64,000 nt of DNA from Methylomonas sp. 11b (GTDB lineage: Bacteria; Pseudomonadota; Gammaproteobacteria; Methylococcales; Methylomonadaceae), in assembly GCF_000515215.1 (NCBI RefSeq), contig NZ_KI911557.1, positions 1,385,586-1,449,585 on the forward strand. The letters are read 5' to 3'. The position numbers and the translations under genes are program-made. Below the pieces are notes generated by a model. That model was not told where the DNA came from, searched no databases, and saw only the letters and a list, made by a program, of their open reading frames with translations. How positions within the stretch are numbered: the first letter of the stretch is position 1; each line of letters starts with the position of its first letter. Of the stretch, positions 1 through 9,270 are shown piece after piece.

Positions 1-3
1 GCT

Positions 4-450
4 TTACTCGGCTACCACTTTTACCGGCAGCGTGATAACGACGTCGGTGTGCAGATTGATAGCAATGTCGTATTCGCCGATGTTACGGATGACGCCGTTA
101 GGCATACGTATTTCGTGTTTCTCGACTTTAATGCCGGCAGCAGTGATGGCATCGGCAATGTTTTGCGTACCAACCGAACCGAACAAACGGCCTTCGTCGC
201 CAGTTTTATGGGCAATGGACACGTTCAATTTGCTAAGCGCTTCGCCACGAGCGGTGGCAGCAGCCAATTTTTCAGCCGCTTGTTTTTCCAGCTCGGCGCG
301 ACGCTCTTCAAACTCTCTGATTTTCTTAGGCGTAGCAGGGACTGCCTTGCCTTGCGGAATCAGATAGTTTCTGCCGTAACCCGCTTTGATGGTTACTTTG
401 TCGCCCAGGTTACCCAGGTTCGCCGTTTTTTCCAGAAGAATGACTTCCAT
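4..450 (-). CDS. rplI: 50S ribosomal protein L9
   Basis: L9 binds 23S rRNA near the base of the L1 stalk and helps maintain the reading frame. The 148-residue product has the usual bacterial length and the typical N-terminal fold with the [13 protein letters not shown] stretch at about residues 24-36, then a long helical linker and a C-terminal domain. The ATG has a good ribosome-binding site (AGAGGT) about 9 bases upstream. It is the last gene of the rpsF-rpsR-DUF2232-rplI operon, and its stop codon sits at the window edge. Confidence 0.97.
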   Translation of the reverse strand: MEVILLEKTANLGNLGDKVTIKAGYGRNYLIPQGKAVPATPKKIREFEERRAELEKQAAEKLAAATARGEALSKLNVSIAHKTGDEGRLFGSVGTQNIADAITAAGIKVEKHEIRMPNGVIRNIGEYDIAINLHTDVVITLPVKVVAE

Positions 451-496
451 CGTTTTCTACCTCTTAGATCGACTTGATTGTCGAAAAATCCGGAGC

Positions 497-1405
497 TTAC
501 GCCCCATTTGGTTTTAGTTTATTTCGTAAGTCCAGCCAGGTGTCGGTAAGCCCGCAAAGTACAATCACCACCATGACATGCGGGATCAACATCAAGGTCA
601 CGTATAAAAACGGCACCATGAAACGACTACCCTTCATGACAGAGAACGCCGCATGCAAGACTGCGGTGCCTATCATCGTGTAGGTCACCAACAGCACCAA
701 CAATACATTCCAGCACAACTCCGCAGTCTTGCCGGAAGTGATCATCGCTACGCCAGCCACCAGCAAGGTGATTAATGTCAGATGCACATGCCCTTTCAAC
801 GCCAAAAACTCGGCTCTGAAACCGCCCGGGTTGTATAGCGCCGCTTGCCACCATCTGGCCAAAAACAAACCGAACAGCAAGCCGTAAACGCTGCCGGCCG
901 CGGCAACCCCGGTCATGAAATGCGCCAACAGTTCCGCAGATTGTTTAATTTGCTCCATTGGCACATCCGTTTTACCTTCAAGCATGGGCTGTAGCATGAA
1001 GCTCAACACTTCGCGCCAAAGCTGTACCGGCTGTTCCTGAATCGTATATATACCCAGCACCACCGCGACACCCAACAATACGGCAATTTCAATTGCCAGA
1101 GTCAGATAACGGCCCTCGCGCAGTACTATCGAAATCAGCCAAACCGGCAGCCAAAAGGCCAGACCGTAAAGCAATGCGTACTGGTAATTACCGATCAATA
1201 AGGTGCTTAATACGGCGGCAGCCAGACATGAGCAAATCAGCACATACAAGCCTTCACTAGCCCCACGCCTCAATGTTACCAATGAGACAGCGGCTGAACT
1301 TACGATACTGACAGGAGGAAACAGCAGCGATAGCAAGGCTAGGCTGGATGCGACCGTCATGGCCTGCATCCGTCCTTTCATAATGAAAGTCGCCAGAAAT
1401 TGCAC
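497..1405 (-). CDS. DUF2232 family membrane protein (YybS-like)
   Basis: A 302-residue integral membrane protein with about eight hydrophobic segments from residue 15 to the C-terminus and almost no soluble domain. The overall pattern and the position between rpsR and rplI match the DUF2232/YybS family, which is often found in this ribosomal operon; its function is unknown. I chose a GTG start because GGGAGGGG lies 6 bases upstream, better than for the internal ATG codons at residues 9, 13 and 16. It lies 20 bases after rpsR and is surely cotranscribed. Confidence 0.8.
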   Translation of the reverse strand: MQFLATFIMKGRMQAMTVASSLALLSLLFPPVSIVSSAAVSLVTLRRGASEGLYVLICSCLAAAVLSTLLIGNYQYALLYGLAFWLPVWLISIVLREGRYLTLAIEIAVLLGVAVVLGIYTIQEQPVQLWREVLSFMLQPMLEGKTDVPMEQIKQSAELLAHFMTGVAAAGSVYGLLFGLFLARWWQAALYNPGGFRAEFLALKGHVHLTLITLLVAGVAMITSGKTAELCWNVLLVLLVTYTMIGTAVLHAAFSVMKGSRFMVPFLYVTLMLIPHVMVVIVLCGLTDTWLDLRNKLKPNGA

Positions 1406-1425
1406 GCGCTACCCCTCCCGCTAAA

Positions 1426-1656
1426 TCACTTGTGTGCGTCGCAGAACGGCAACAATGCCAGGAACCGCGCTTGTTTAATCGCAGAAGTCAACTGTCTTTG
1501 ATATTTAGCACTGGTACCGGTAATACGGCTAGGAATGATTTTGCCGGTTTCGGTAACGTACTCGCTCAATAAGTCCAAATCTTTATAATCGATTTTGATC
1601 GCGTCTTCGCCGCTAAAACGGCAACCTTTTTTGCGTCTAATGTTATTACGTGCCAT
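1426..1656 (-). CDS. rpsR: 30S ribosomal protein S18
   Basis: S18 forms a heterodimer with S6 on the platform of the 30S subunit. The 76-residue product starts [11 protein letters not shown] and carries the conserved central part with [19 protein letters not shown] and the basic C-terminus [20 protein letters not shown] lies one codon upstream, but the ATG at 1656 gives the conserved N-terminus and has AGAGAA in front. It lies 25 bases after rpsF in the same operon. Confidence 0.97.
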   Translation of the reverse strand: MARNNIRRKKGCRFSGEDAIKIDYKDLDLLSEYVTETGKIIPSRITGTSAKYQRQLTSAIKQARFLALLPFCDAHK

Positions 1657-1681
1657 CACAATTCTCTTGGTTCAATGTTGA

Positions 1682-2107
1682 TTATTCGGAATCCGCTACG
1701 ACTTCAGTCTCGACGACTTCTACTTCAGCTTCTTCGGTTTCTTCTTCGACTTCTTCCTTAACCCGGCTACCGGCTTTTTGACCGTCGTTGCCGCTGACGG
1801 CAATCGCGGAAGGCTCGGTTACGGCCGCTTTTTGCGCCAGGGTTTGGCTGCGCAAGATGGCGTCGTTGAAACGAAAACCGCTTTCCAGTTCTTCAAGAGT
1901 GGCTTGATCGCATTCGATATTCATCAACACGTAATGTGCTTTATGAATTTTTTTGATAGGGTAGGCCAAATGTCTACGGCCCCAATCTTCCAAACGGTGA
2001 ATTTTGCCTGCGGCTTCTTCAACAGTGGATTTATAACGTTCTATCATAGCCGGCACCTGAGCACTTTGGTCAGGGTGGACTAAGAAGACAATTTCATAAT
2101 GTCGCAT
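1682..2107 (-). CDS. rpsF: 30S ribosomal protein S6
   Basis: S6 partners S18 in the 30S platform. Residues 1-95 are a clear S6 fold ([14 protein letters not shown] at the start, [11 protein letters not shown] at about 44-54). Residues 100-141 form an acidic tail very rich in Glu and Val, an extended version of the C-terminal tail that RimK glutamylates in enterobacteria; whether that happens here is unknown. The ATG has a consensus AAGGAG. First gene of the operon, with a sigma-70 type promoter about 90 bases upstream. Confidence 0.97.
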   Translation of the reverse strand: MRHYEIVFLVHPDQSAQVPAMIERYKSTVEEAAGKIHRLEDWGRRHLAYPIKKIHKAHYVLMNIECDQATLEELESGFRFNDAILRSQTLAQKAAVTEPSAIAVSGNDGQKAGSRVKEEVEEETEEAEVEVVETEVVADSE

Positions 2108-2163
2108 GATTTCTCCTTACGGGTTTAAAAGCCTCCCATCCGTCAGGACAGTGAAGCAAGGGA

Positions 2164-2180
2164 CGGGGATAAATTCCCCA
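2164..2180 (-). promoter_or_regulatory. Stem-loop in the rpsF mRNA leader
   Basis: A five-base-pair GGGGA/TCCCC stem with a five-base loop lies just after the expected transcription start of the rpsF operon. S6:S18 complexes are known to bind leader structures of their own mRNA in many bacteria. I cannot show that this hairpin is that motif, so it is only a candidate. Confidence 0.3.
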
Positions 2181-2189
2181 AAAAGCTGG

Positions 2190-2220
2190 GCATTATAGAA
2201 ATAGGCGCTGTTTTTGCAAA
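2190..2220 (-). promoter_or_regulatory. Sigma-70 type promoter of the rpsF operon
   Basis: On the minus strand TTGCAA (2219-2214) and a perfect TATAAT (2197-2192) are separated by 16 bases. It lies between the end of fliK and the start of rpsF, so it gives the ribosomal operon its own transcription, independent of the flagellar genes upstream. Confidence 0.7.
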
Positions 2221-2248
2221 GCAATTTTTCAACAACGCCTAAAGTTGA

Positions 2249-3613
2249 CTAGGCAAATAGGCTCAATAAACCGTTACTGGCAATGGCTCGGCCTGCTTCA
2301 ATTTCTTCGAGAATAGCGTTGGAAGTATCGGTTGCTGCACTGTCGGTGTGGCCTTGGCCTTGACTATTGCCGCCGCGATTTTGCTCGCCGGCCGTTTGAA
2401 AGGACTCGCGTCCCGGTCTTTGTTCGGATTGTTGCTGGGAAACGTTAACATCCGCCAAATTCAAGTTTTGCCCGCCCAACATTTCCCGCAACTTGGGGAT
2501 AGCCGCCTCTATGGCGTCCCTGACCGCCGCATGCTGGGCGGTGAAGACCACACTGGCTTGATCCTGATTCACATCAATCTTGATGGAAATGGGACCTAAA
2601 TGCTCGGGATTCAAGCGAATTTCGGCGGAAGGCACCGCTTGTTTATGCATCCACAGCAACTTTTCGCCCAAGTCGGTGTTCCATTCCGGATGAGTTAAAT
2701 GTTTTTCTATCGCCGGCGCCGGCGTTTGCCCGGCATTATTTACCGATTTATTCATTTGAGCGATGTCGGCCGTCATTCTGGACAAGCCCACGTCAGCCTC
2801 GCTACCGCCCATTTGATGCTTCGGCACGTCGCCCTGCTCAGTTTGAAAAGCATTGGCCGCGTTGTCTTGCGCAAATTGCTGGGACGCGCCCTCTTCGGCG
2901 GCAAGGGTTTTGGCAAAACCGCTCTCCGCTGCCATGGCCTTCCGCCCTTCATCCGTGCCGTTCAATGCCGTCAACGCTTCTTTTTTAGCATCCATACCCA
3001 ACAGTTCCGGACTGTTTTTGACGGCAGACATCGCCTCACTGGTTGCTACTGCGGATTTTAATACCTCATTAACGCCACTCACGCTATCCGCAACCGGCAA
3101 GGGCTGAGCCTGCATCCCCGCCAACATCGCTGCATTCTCTGCCTGCTCATTTGCGGTCTCCGTATTTTCCGCAGCTATCTCGGCAAAGTTATCTTGATTT
3201 GCCGAGGTAACCGGTAAAACCGGGGCTTGTTGTTCGGTAACCGTAGCAGCCTCCAAGCCTTGCAGATATTGCAACACATCCGCCAAGGCTTGCATGGTAT
3301 CGTCCAGATTAATATCCTGACCGAGCTTGGTTGCCGTCGGCAAACTCTTGCCGAACAGAGCGGTAAAATCCTGCATGCTTTGACTATTCAAGGTGTCCGC
3401 GCCCAAACCACCCAGCTGCTGTAAATTCGCCAAACCGGCGTCACCGGCCGCCCCCTTGCTCAATAAACTATTCTGCAATTGTGCCAGTTGCTCAAGCAGC
3501 GTCGCCGAAAACACGCCGGCACCGCCACCTTCGCCCAATAGACCTGTAGTCGCAACACTGGCGCTATCGGCAGAGGCTAATAGAGACAGCGGATTTAAAC
3601 CTTGGATATTCAT
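2249..3613 (-). CDS. fliK: Flagellar hook-length control protein FliK
   Basis: FliK is a secreted ruler that stops hook growth and switches export specificity by acting on FlhB. The 454-residue protein has a long low-complexity N-terminal half rich in Ala, Gln, Asn and Glu, as in other FliK proteins. A conserved C-terminal Flg_hook domain follows at about residues 310-395 (EIRLNPEHLGPISIKI, then VRDAIEAAIPKLREML), and the tail is rich in Gln and Gly. It is the last gene of the fliEFGHIJK operon, 27 bases after fliJ. Confidence 0.93.
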   Translation of the reverse strand: MNIQGLNPLSLLASADSASVATTGLLGEGGGAGVFSATLLEQLAQLQNSLLSKGAAGDAGLANLQQLGGLGADTLNSQSMQDFTALFGKSLPTATKLGQDINLDDTMQALADVLQYLQGLEAATVTEQQAPVLPVTSANQDNFAEIAAENTETANEQAENAAMLAGMQAQPLPVADSVSGVNEVLKSAVATSEAMSAVKNSPELLGMDAKKEALTALNGTDEGRKAMAAESGFAKTLAAEEGASQQFAQDNAANAFQTEQGDVPKHQMGGSEADVGLSRMTADIAQMNKSVNNAGQTPAPAIEKHLTHPEWNTDLGEKLLWMHKQAVPSAEIRLNPEHLGPISIKIDVNQDQASVVFTAQHAAVRDAIEAAIPKLREMLGGQNLNLADVNVSQQQSEQRPGRESFQTAGEQNRGGNSQGQGHTDSAATDTSNAILEEIEAGRAIASNGLLSLFA

Positions 3614-3640
3614 GGCATTTCTCCTGACATTTTTATTTAA

Positions 3641-4093
3641 TCAAGCACTTCCCGTGCCATCCTTACGTCCTGATCGCGCAGCCCGGTCGTCTTGCTCGGC
3701 CTGTTCACGTTTTTGTTCGACTTTCATTTCTTCGACCAACGCCAAATCACTGACTTTTTGCAGACTTTTGGTACGCTGATGCGCATCTTCCCAGCGCTTG
3801 CGGGCCCGCTGCACCTCGCGCTCATGGTTGCTAACCGTCTGCTGCTGGCTTTCGATGGCCTGGTCGAGCTTGTCGGCAAAGGCCCTGAACTCCATCAACT
3901 GACTAATATTGATACCGGTCTGTTGTCTAAGGGCGAATTTACCTAAATAATCCAGACGGTAACTTTCTAGACTTTCGAGCTGGGCTTGCTGCTCTTGCAG
4001 CTTTTGCTGACTGATACCCAAGGCCTCCAAAGCGTCACGTTCCTGACGCGCATGCAGGTCGATGATGACTTTCAGGCGCTGGGACTTTTTCAT
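3641..4093 (-). CDS. fliJ: Flagellar export chaperone FliJ
   Basis: FliJ is the coiled-coil stalk that couples the FliI ATPase ring to the FlhA export gate. The 150-residue product is almost wholly helical, with heptad patterns, many Gln, Glu, Arg and Leu residues and no membrane segment, which fits the family's length and character. Its ATG overlaps the fliI stop codon by one base, so translation is probably coupled. The identification rests on composition and on its place between fliI and fliK. Confidence 0.9.
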   Translation of the reverse strand: MKKSQRLKVIIDLHARQERDALEALGISQQKLQEQQAQLESLESYRLDYLGKFALRQQTGINISQLMEFRAFADKLDQAIESQQQTVSNHEREVQRARKRWEDAHQRTKSLQKVSDLALVEEMKVEQKREQAEQDDRAARSGRKDGTGSA

Positions 4094-5442
4094 CAGCTAG
4101 CCAACAATTCCGCTAACTCGCTCAGACTCCGGCTCAAGTCCACCGATTCATCCATGCTTTGTTGCAGAAAATCCATGATCGCCGGATTTTTTTCTATCGC
4201 TTTATCAATGCGCGGATCAGCTCCCGGCCGATAGGCGCCTACACTGATCAAATCCTTGTTCTGTTGGTAGGTGGAATACAAACGCCGCAAATCCCGCGCC
4301 ATTTGCAGATGTTCCGGCTCTATGATGTCCGGCATCACCCGACTGATCGACGCTTCAATGTCGATTGCCGGATAATGACCGGATTCGGCCAGGGAACGCG
4401 ACAGCACCACATGGCCGTCCAGTACACCTCGCGCCGCATCGGCAATCGGATCGTTGGTATCGTCGCCTTCCGCCAATACCGTATAAAACGCGGTAATCGA
4501 ACCGCCGCCTTCGTCGCCATTGCCGGCGCGCTCCACCAATTGCGGCAATTTCGCAAACACCGAGGGCGGATAGCCCTTGGTAGCCGGCGGCTCGTCTATC
4601 GCCAAAGCAATTTCCCGGTACGCCTGGGCGTAACGAGTCAAAGAGTCCATCAGCAACAACACGTCCAGACCCTGGTCACGAAAATACTCGGCAATACTGG
4701 TCGCCAGCAAGGCGCCGTGCACCCGCATCAACGGCGAGTCGTCAGCGGGAGACGCCACCACCACGGCTCGGCGCAAGCCTTCTTCACCGAGGATCTTCAG
4801 CACAAATTCGTTAACCTCCCTGCCCCGCTCGCCGACCAGGCCAACCACCACTACATCGGCGTTGGTAAACTTGGTCATCATCCCCAGTAATACGCTTTTG
4901 CCGACGCCGGTACCGGCGAACAAACCCATACGCTGCCCGCGGCCGACGCTGAGAATGGCGTTGATCGCCCGCACCCCAACATCCAGAGCCTCACGAATTG
5001 GTTTGCGGCTGAGCGGATTGATGGTGGTGCCGGATAAGGAAACTTTGGCATCGGTATCCAGCGGACCCTTACTATCGAGGGGTTTGCCCGCGCCGTCGAG
5101 CACCCTACCCAACAGACCAAAACCGACGTTGGCCAAACTGTTCTTACCCATCGGAATCACCCGGCAACCGGGTTCCAGACCATGCGTATCGCCGGTCGGC
5201 ATCAAAAACAAGCGGGATCCGCCAAAACCGACGACCTCAGCCGTAATGATCTTGCCGGATTTGGTAATCACCTGACACAACGAACCAATGGCCGCCCGGC
5301 AGCCTTCCGCCTCCAGGGTCAAACCCACCATGCGTGATAATTTCCCTTCAACGACCAACTCCAAAGGATCAGCTGCCAGTCTTTCCCTGTATGGCTGCAA
5401 GCGCGCCAACCACAAATCGGAACGGTCGGCACTGGGGATCAT
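4093..5442 (-). CDS. fliI: Flagellum-specific ATPase FliI
   Basis: FliI is the hexameric ATPase of the flagellar type III export apparatus. The 449-residue protein has an F1-ATPase-beta-like fold with Walker A GLFAGTGVGKS at residues 173-183, Walker B (LDVLLLMDSLTRYAQA) and the family signature PPSVFAKLPQLVERAG. The ATG at 5442 was chosen over an upstream in-frame start because it gives the conserved MIPSADRSDLW N-terminus and overlaps the fliH stop in an ATGA arrangement. Confidence 0.96.
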   Translation of the reverse strand: MIPSADRSDLWLARLQPYRERLAADPLELVVEGKLSRMVGLTLEAEGCRAAIGSLCQVITKSGKIITAEVVGFGGSRLFLMPTGDTHGLEPGCRVIPMGKNSLANVGFGLLGRVLDGAGKPLDSKGPLDTDAKVSLSGTTINPLSRKPIREALDVGVRAINAILSVGRGQRMGLFAGTGVGKSVLLGMMTKFTNADVVVVGLVGERGREVNEFVLKILGEEGLRRAVVVASPADDSPLMRVHGALLATSIAEYFRDQGLDVLLLMDSLTRYAQAYREIALAIDEPPATKGYPPSVFAKLPQLVERAGNGDEGGGSITAFYTVLAEGDDTNDPIADAARGVLDGHVVLSRSLAESGHYPAIDIEASISRVMPDIIEPEHLQMARDLRRLYSTYQQNKDLISVGAYRPGADPRIDKAIEKNPAIMDFLQQSMDESVDLSRSLSELAELLAS

Positions 5443-6143
5443 CGGCCAAAATCCTCGCGGCGCTCGCCGCCTAATACCGTGGCAATCACGGCGGCCACAC
5501 GGCTTTCGACGCTGGCATCGATTCTGGACACTTCGGTTTCGACGGTGCAACCGCCACGACTCAACAAAGGATTTTCCTGTAAACGCCAGGGTGGCATGTT
5601 TTCATCGAGTTTTAACGCGGTGCGAACCAAGGCCGCATCTTCGGGATGTAAGTTCACGGTGACTTTCTGCGACGCCAGCGGCAAGGCATTGATCGCCTCT
5701 CTGACCACACCGACGATCTCGCCGGGTTCCAACTTCAATTCCCGGCGAATCAATTGACTGGCGATGGCGATGGTTAATTTAACCAACTCCTGCTCGACCG
5801 ATTCGTCGAGTTGCTTGAAGGGCTCGCTGAGCGCTTCCAGCAAAGTTGTGAGTTCGGCAGCCTGCTTTTGCAGCAAATGCAAGCTTTCTTCATAGCCTTG
5901 TTTGCGCCCGGCCTCAAACCCTTCCTTTTGTCCGTCCGCATAACCTTGTTGCTTACCTTGTTCGAAGGCTTCTGCGTAGGCCTGTTTCTGAATTTCTTCA
6001 ATCTGCTCGGCGGTCAGAACCTCTGTGACTTCTTCCAATTCAACCGCTTCGGAACGCGGGTTACTGAAATCCTGCAAATTAGTCCAGCGATCCAGAGCTT
6101 GCAGCTCGGACTCGGAAAATTTATTGCTCTTAGACGAACTCAT
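5439..6143 (-). CDS. fliH: Flagellar assembly protein FliH
   Basis: FliH forms a dimer that regulates FliI and links it to the C-ring. The 234-residue product (from MSSSKSNKFSE) has an N-terminal variable region, then a Gly-containing helical repeat (AFEQGKQQGYADGQKEGFEAG, about residues 79-99) with the GxxxG pattern typical of FliH. The C-terminal V-ATPase-E-like domain follows (ASQLIRRELKLEPGEIVGVVREAINAL). The start at 6143 lies 11 bases upstream of the fliG stop, so the genes overlap. Confidence 0.92.
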   Translation of the reverse strand: MSSSKSNKFSESELQALDRWTNLQDFSNPRSEAVELEEVTEVLTAEQIEEIQKQAYAEAFEQGKQQGYADGQKEGFEAGRKQGYEESLHLLQKQAAELTTLLEALSEPFKQLDESVEQELVKLTIAIASQLIRRELKLEPGEIVGVVREAINALPLASQKVTVNLHPEDAALVRTALKLDENMPPWRLQENPLLSRGGCTVETEVSRIDASVESRVAAVIATVLGGERREDFGR

Positions 6144-7140
6144 CGCCACCGCCACCGCCGCCCAAGGCTATTTCACCGGCATCGGACAAACGTTTAGCAA
6201 TTGCCAAAATGTCTTTTTGCGCGGCTTCCACTTCGCTCAAACGTGCAGGCGGCGCGGCTTCCAAATCGTCGCGCAGCATTTCCGCAGCGCGTCTGGACAT
6301 ATTGGCAAACACTTTGTCACGTAAACCGGTTTCCACGCCACGCAGGGCCAGCAACAACTGATCGGTGGACACTTCGCGCAACAGCGTTTGAATACCGCGA
6401 TCATCGACATTAATCAAATCGCCGAATACGAACATTTTATCCTGGATACGTTGGCCCAAATCGGCATTGGCTTCGTTGATGTCTTGCATCATCGGATCGC
6501 TGACACCGCTTTCGATAAAGTTGAGGATGTTGGCCGCCGCGTCGATACCGCCGATTTGCGAGGATTTGACACCATCGCTGCCGGTTAGTTGTTTCTCCAT
6601 GATGTCGTCCAGTTCGCGCAATGCTGCGGGCTGCACCCCTTCCAGAGTGGCGATCCGCATCAAAATATCCGAGCGCATGTTTTGCGGCAACAAAGTCAGT
6701 ACATCAGCGGCCTGATCCGCGTCCAACAAGGATAAAATAATGGAGATGATTTGCGGATGTTCCAGGCGAATCAAATCAGCGATGGAACGGGTATCCATCC
6801 ACTTCAATTGTTCGATACCCTTGCTGTTCGCACCCAGTAAAATTCGATCAATGATGCTGCCGGCTTTATCCGCGCCCAGGGCATTGGTCAGCATATTACG
6901 AATGTATTCGTCGGAATCCAGACCCAGGCCGGTTTCGTTTTTGATTTCGATGATGAATTCTTCCAGCACCTCATCAACCATGCCTGAGCTAATCGGCCCG
7001 AGCTGAGCCATGTTCGAACCGATCAATTGCACTTCTTTCGGTCCCATGTGCTTCAACACCGAGGCGGCTCTATCCTGTCCCACCGCCAATAGCAGCAGCG
7101 AAGCCCGTTGTGCATGCGTTAATTTCTCTTGCTCAGCCAT
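6130..7140 (-). CDS. fliG: Flagellar motor switch protein FliG
   Basis: FliG is the rotor protein that contacts FliF and the stator MotA and generates torque. The 336-residue length is normal. The N-terminal part (LTHAQRASLLLLAVGQDRAA) binds FliF. The middle domain has the EHPQ motif in LIRLEHPQIISIILSLL. The C-terminal charged torque helix (DQLLLALRGVETGLRDKVFANMSRRAAEML) is present with its conserved Arg and Asp. Overlaps the fliF end by 8 bases. Confidence 0.97.
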   Translation of the reverse strand: MAEQEKLTHAQRASLLLLAVGQDRAASVLKHMGPKEVQLIGSNMAQLGPISSGMVDEVLEEFIIEIKNETGLGLDSDEYIRNMLTNALGADKAGSIIDRILLGANSKGIEQLKWMDTRSIADLIRLEHPQIISIILSLLDADQAADVLTLLPQNMRSDILMRIATLEGVQPAALRELDDIMEKQLTGSDGVKSSQIGGIDAAANILNFIESGVSDPMMQDINEANADLGQRIQDKMFVFGDLINVDDRGIQTLLREVSTDQLLLALRGVETGLRDKVFANMSRRAAEMLRDDLEAAPPARLSEVEAAQKDILAIAKRLSDAGEIALGGGGGGDEFV

Positions 7141-8884
7141 CGTCTTTTAACCAGGTTTTGATCACTTGCGCGACCAATTTAGGATCTTCGTCGATCAGTT
7201 TTTGGACATATTCCAAACGTTTTTCGTAGCTTTGTGGGGCTTCGAGTAACAATAAATCTTCCACACCAGTGGTGATGGTGCGCACTTCGCCGGTTTCCTC
7301 ATCGACCGAGACCGCGACAGCCACCGGCTTGCCGGTCTCATCGAAACGCACCACACCACCGGTTGCTTCCGCGATTGCCTTGGCTTGTTCAAGCGCTTCT
7401 AACTGTTCTTCCTTGGCAATCAGGGTGCGCAGACCTGGCCGCAATACCCCCATGATCAGCAGCAAGACGACAGCAACCGCGGCCAACTGTTTCAGCGCAC
7501 TGGCAAACCAGGGTTGTTCCCAGATAGGTTCGGAAGGTACTTCTTCCATTGCATCGGGCAATCTGAACGCGACATTGGTTACCGTCACCTGATCGCCGCG
7601 GCTATTATCATAACCGACGGCCTGTTTGACCAAGTCGCGAAGTTGATTCAGATCTTCTTGCGAGTATGCAACTAGCGTAGCTTTACCGTCGGCTTGCACC
7701 ACTTTTTTATCGTCAACCACGACCGCCACCGACAAGCGGCGTAAGGCACCGGTGGCGAGTCTAGTATGGGTAATGGTTTTATCCAATTCGTAATTACGGG
7801 TGGCGGTTTTGTTGGACGAGCCGGAACCGGATTCCGCGGCAGCTTGTTTTTCCTGGCCGCTGGCGACTTCCGGAGCGGTACCCGTTGGTGGAGGTTGATT
7901 TGATAAGGCTCCGGGCACACCTTGCACTTTGGATAAGGAGTTATTTTCTTCCTGAGTTTGCTCGCTACGTAGGGCCGGCAAATCCGGGTTAAACATTTCC
8001 TGGGTTTTTTCGGTGACGGTAAAGTCGACGTCGGCGGAAATTTGCGCCCGCATGCCGTCACCGCCTACCAGTGGCGTCAGGATGTTTTCGATCCGTCCAC
8101 GCAGGTGTTCTTCTATATTTTTCTTATATTCGAATTGCTTGCTGGACAAGGACATATCTTCGCCGCCTTCCTTGCTGTTCAACAAACGACCTTTTTGATC
8201 CACGACCGTCACTTGACTGGCTTCCATTAACGGTACGCTGGAGGCAACCAAATGGATGATGGATTCGATTTGCTCTTTTTCGAGGGTGCGGCCTTGATAC
8301 AGCTCCACCACCACCGAGGCACTTGGTTTTTTTCGTTCGCGGACAAATACCGATTGGACCGGAATAGCCAGCAACACTTTCGCGGATTTGACGTTTTGGA
8401 TGGTTTGAATAGTCAGCGCAATTTCGCCTTCCAACGCTCTTTGAAAACGCATTTGCTCGACATTCTTGCTGGCGCCGAAGCCATTGTCTTTGTCCAACAA
8501 CTCGTAGCCCAAGCTGGCGCTACGCGGCAGCCCTTGCGCCGCCAATTGCAGTTTCAATTCCCGGACACTATCCGCCGGCACCATGATTGCGCCGGAGCCG
8601 GTTTCAACTTTGTAATCCACATTCAATTTAGTCAACGCGTCGAGAATTTCAGCAGAATCTTTTTCGGCGACGCCGGAAAACAGTAAATCGTAAGACGGGG
8701 CCTGCGACCACAACACCACGGCCACGCCCATCGCAACGCTGAATGCCAAGCCCAACATTAGAACAAGCTGACGAAGCATCGGCATTTTGCTCAGGCTTTT
8801 CAAAGCAGGGTGCATTTTGTCGGCGTTTGCCATACTTGATTGGCTATGGGCCTCCATCGGTAGATTTCTGTCTAGTTCGCTCAT
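7133..8884 (-). CDS. fliF: Flagellar MS-ring protein FliF
   Basis: FliF builds the MS ring in the inner membrane, the platform for the rotor and export gate. The 583-residue protein has a first membrane helix at about residues 38-63, two periplasmic ring-building modules (YKVETGSGAIMVPADSVRELKLQLAAQGLP; NVKSAKVLLAIPVQSVFVRERKKPSASVVVEL), a second membrane helix at about 470-490 (LAAVAVVLLLIMGVL) and the cytoplasmic tail that binds FliG. Second gene of the fliE operon. Confidence 0.97.
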   Translation of the reverse strand: MSELDRNLPMEAHSQSSMANADKMHPALKSLSKMPMLRQLVLMLGLAFSVAMGVAVVLWSQAPSYDLLFSGVAEKDSAEILDALTKLNVDYKVETGSGAIMVPADSVRELKLQLAAQGLPRSASLGYELLDKDNGFGASKNVEQMRFQRALEGEIALTIQTIQNVKSAKVLLAIPVQSVFVRERKKPSASVVVELYQGRTLEKEQIESIIHLVASSVPLMEASQVTVVDQKGRLLNSKEGGEDMSLSSKQFEYKKNIEEHLRGRIENILTPLVGGDGMRAQISADVDFTVTEKTQEMFNPDLPALRSEQTQEENNSLSKVQGVPGALSNQPPPTGTAPEVASGQEKQAAAESGSGSSNKTATRNYELDKTITHTRLATGALRRLSVAVVVDDKKVVQADGKATLVAYSQEDLNQLRDLVKQAVGYDNSRGDQVTVTNVAFRLPDAMEEVPSEPIWEQPWFASALKQLAAVAVVLLLIMGVLRPGLRTLIAKEEQLEALEQAKAIAEATGGVVRFDETGKPVAVAVSVDEETGEVRTITTGVEDLLLLEAPQSYEKRLEYVQKLIDEDPKLVAQVIKTWLKDDG

Positions 8885-8902
8885 GGCTTATATTCCGCTA
8901 GC

Positions 8903-9214
8903 CTACATTGACATGCCCATCACGTCCTTATAAGCATCCACCAGTTTGTTACGCACCTGGAGCATGGCCTGAAAAGAAACGCTGGCTTTTTGCGAGGCAA
9001 TCATCACTTCCGCCAAACTGACGTCGCTCTGACCCATCTCAAAAGATTTAGCCATACCGCTGGCGGTTTGCTGGGTATTGTTCACGGCGTCGATGGATTG
9101 TTTCAACATGGCGGCAAAATCGCCGGACGTGTCGCTAGGCTGTGGCTTGGCGCCGGCCTCTATGGACATGGCCCGCATTTGTGCGAGCACTTGGTTAACA
9201 TTCATATCTGACAT
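8903..9214 (-). CDS. fliE: Flagellar hook-basal body protein FliE
   Basis: FliE is the small adaptor between the MS ring/export gate and the rod. The 103-residue product has the family C-terminus SVSFQAMLQVRNKLVDAYKDVM and the preceding VSLAEVMIASQKA stretch. It is the first gene of fliEFGHIJK and follows a strong sigma-54 promoter that lies between it and flrC. Confidence 0.95.
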   Translation of the reverse strand: MSDMNVNQVLAQMRAMSIEAGAKPQPSDTSGDFAAMLKQSIDAVNNTQQTASGMAKSFEMGQSDVSLAEVMIASQKASVSFQAMLQVRNKLVDAYKDVMGMSM

Positions 9215-9249
9215 GATAATGACTCTTTTAGGTTGCCTTGCTTAGAATA

Positions 9250-9266
9250 AGCATTTTTTAAGCCAA
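9250..9266 (-). promoter_or_regulatory. Sigma-54 (RpoN) promoter of the fliE operon
   Basis: The minus strand reads TTGGCTTAAAAAATGCT: the -24 GG and -12 GC are exactly 10 bases apart, with TGGC and TGC conserved. Start of transcription would be near 9239, 25 bases before the fliE ATG. FlrC, encoded just upstream, is the likely activator, as for class III flagellar operons in Vibrio and Pseudomonas. Confidence 0.75.
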
Positions 9267-9270
9267 GATA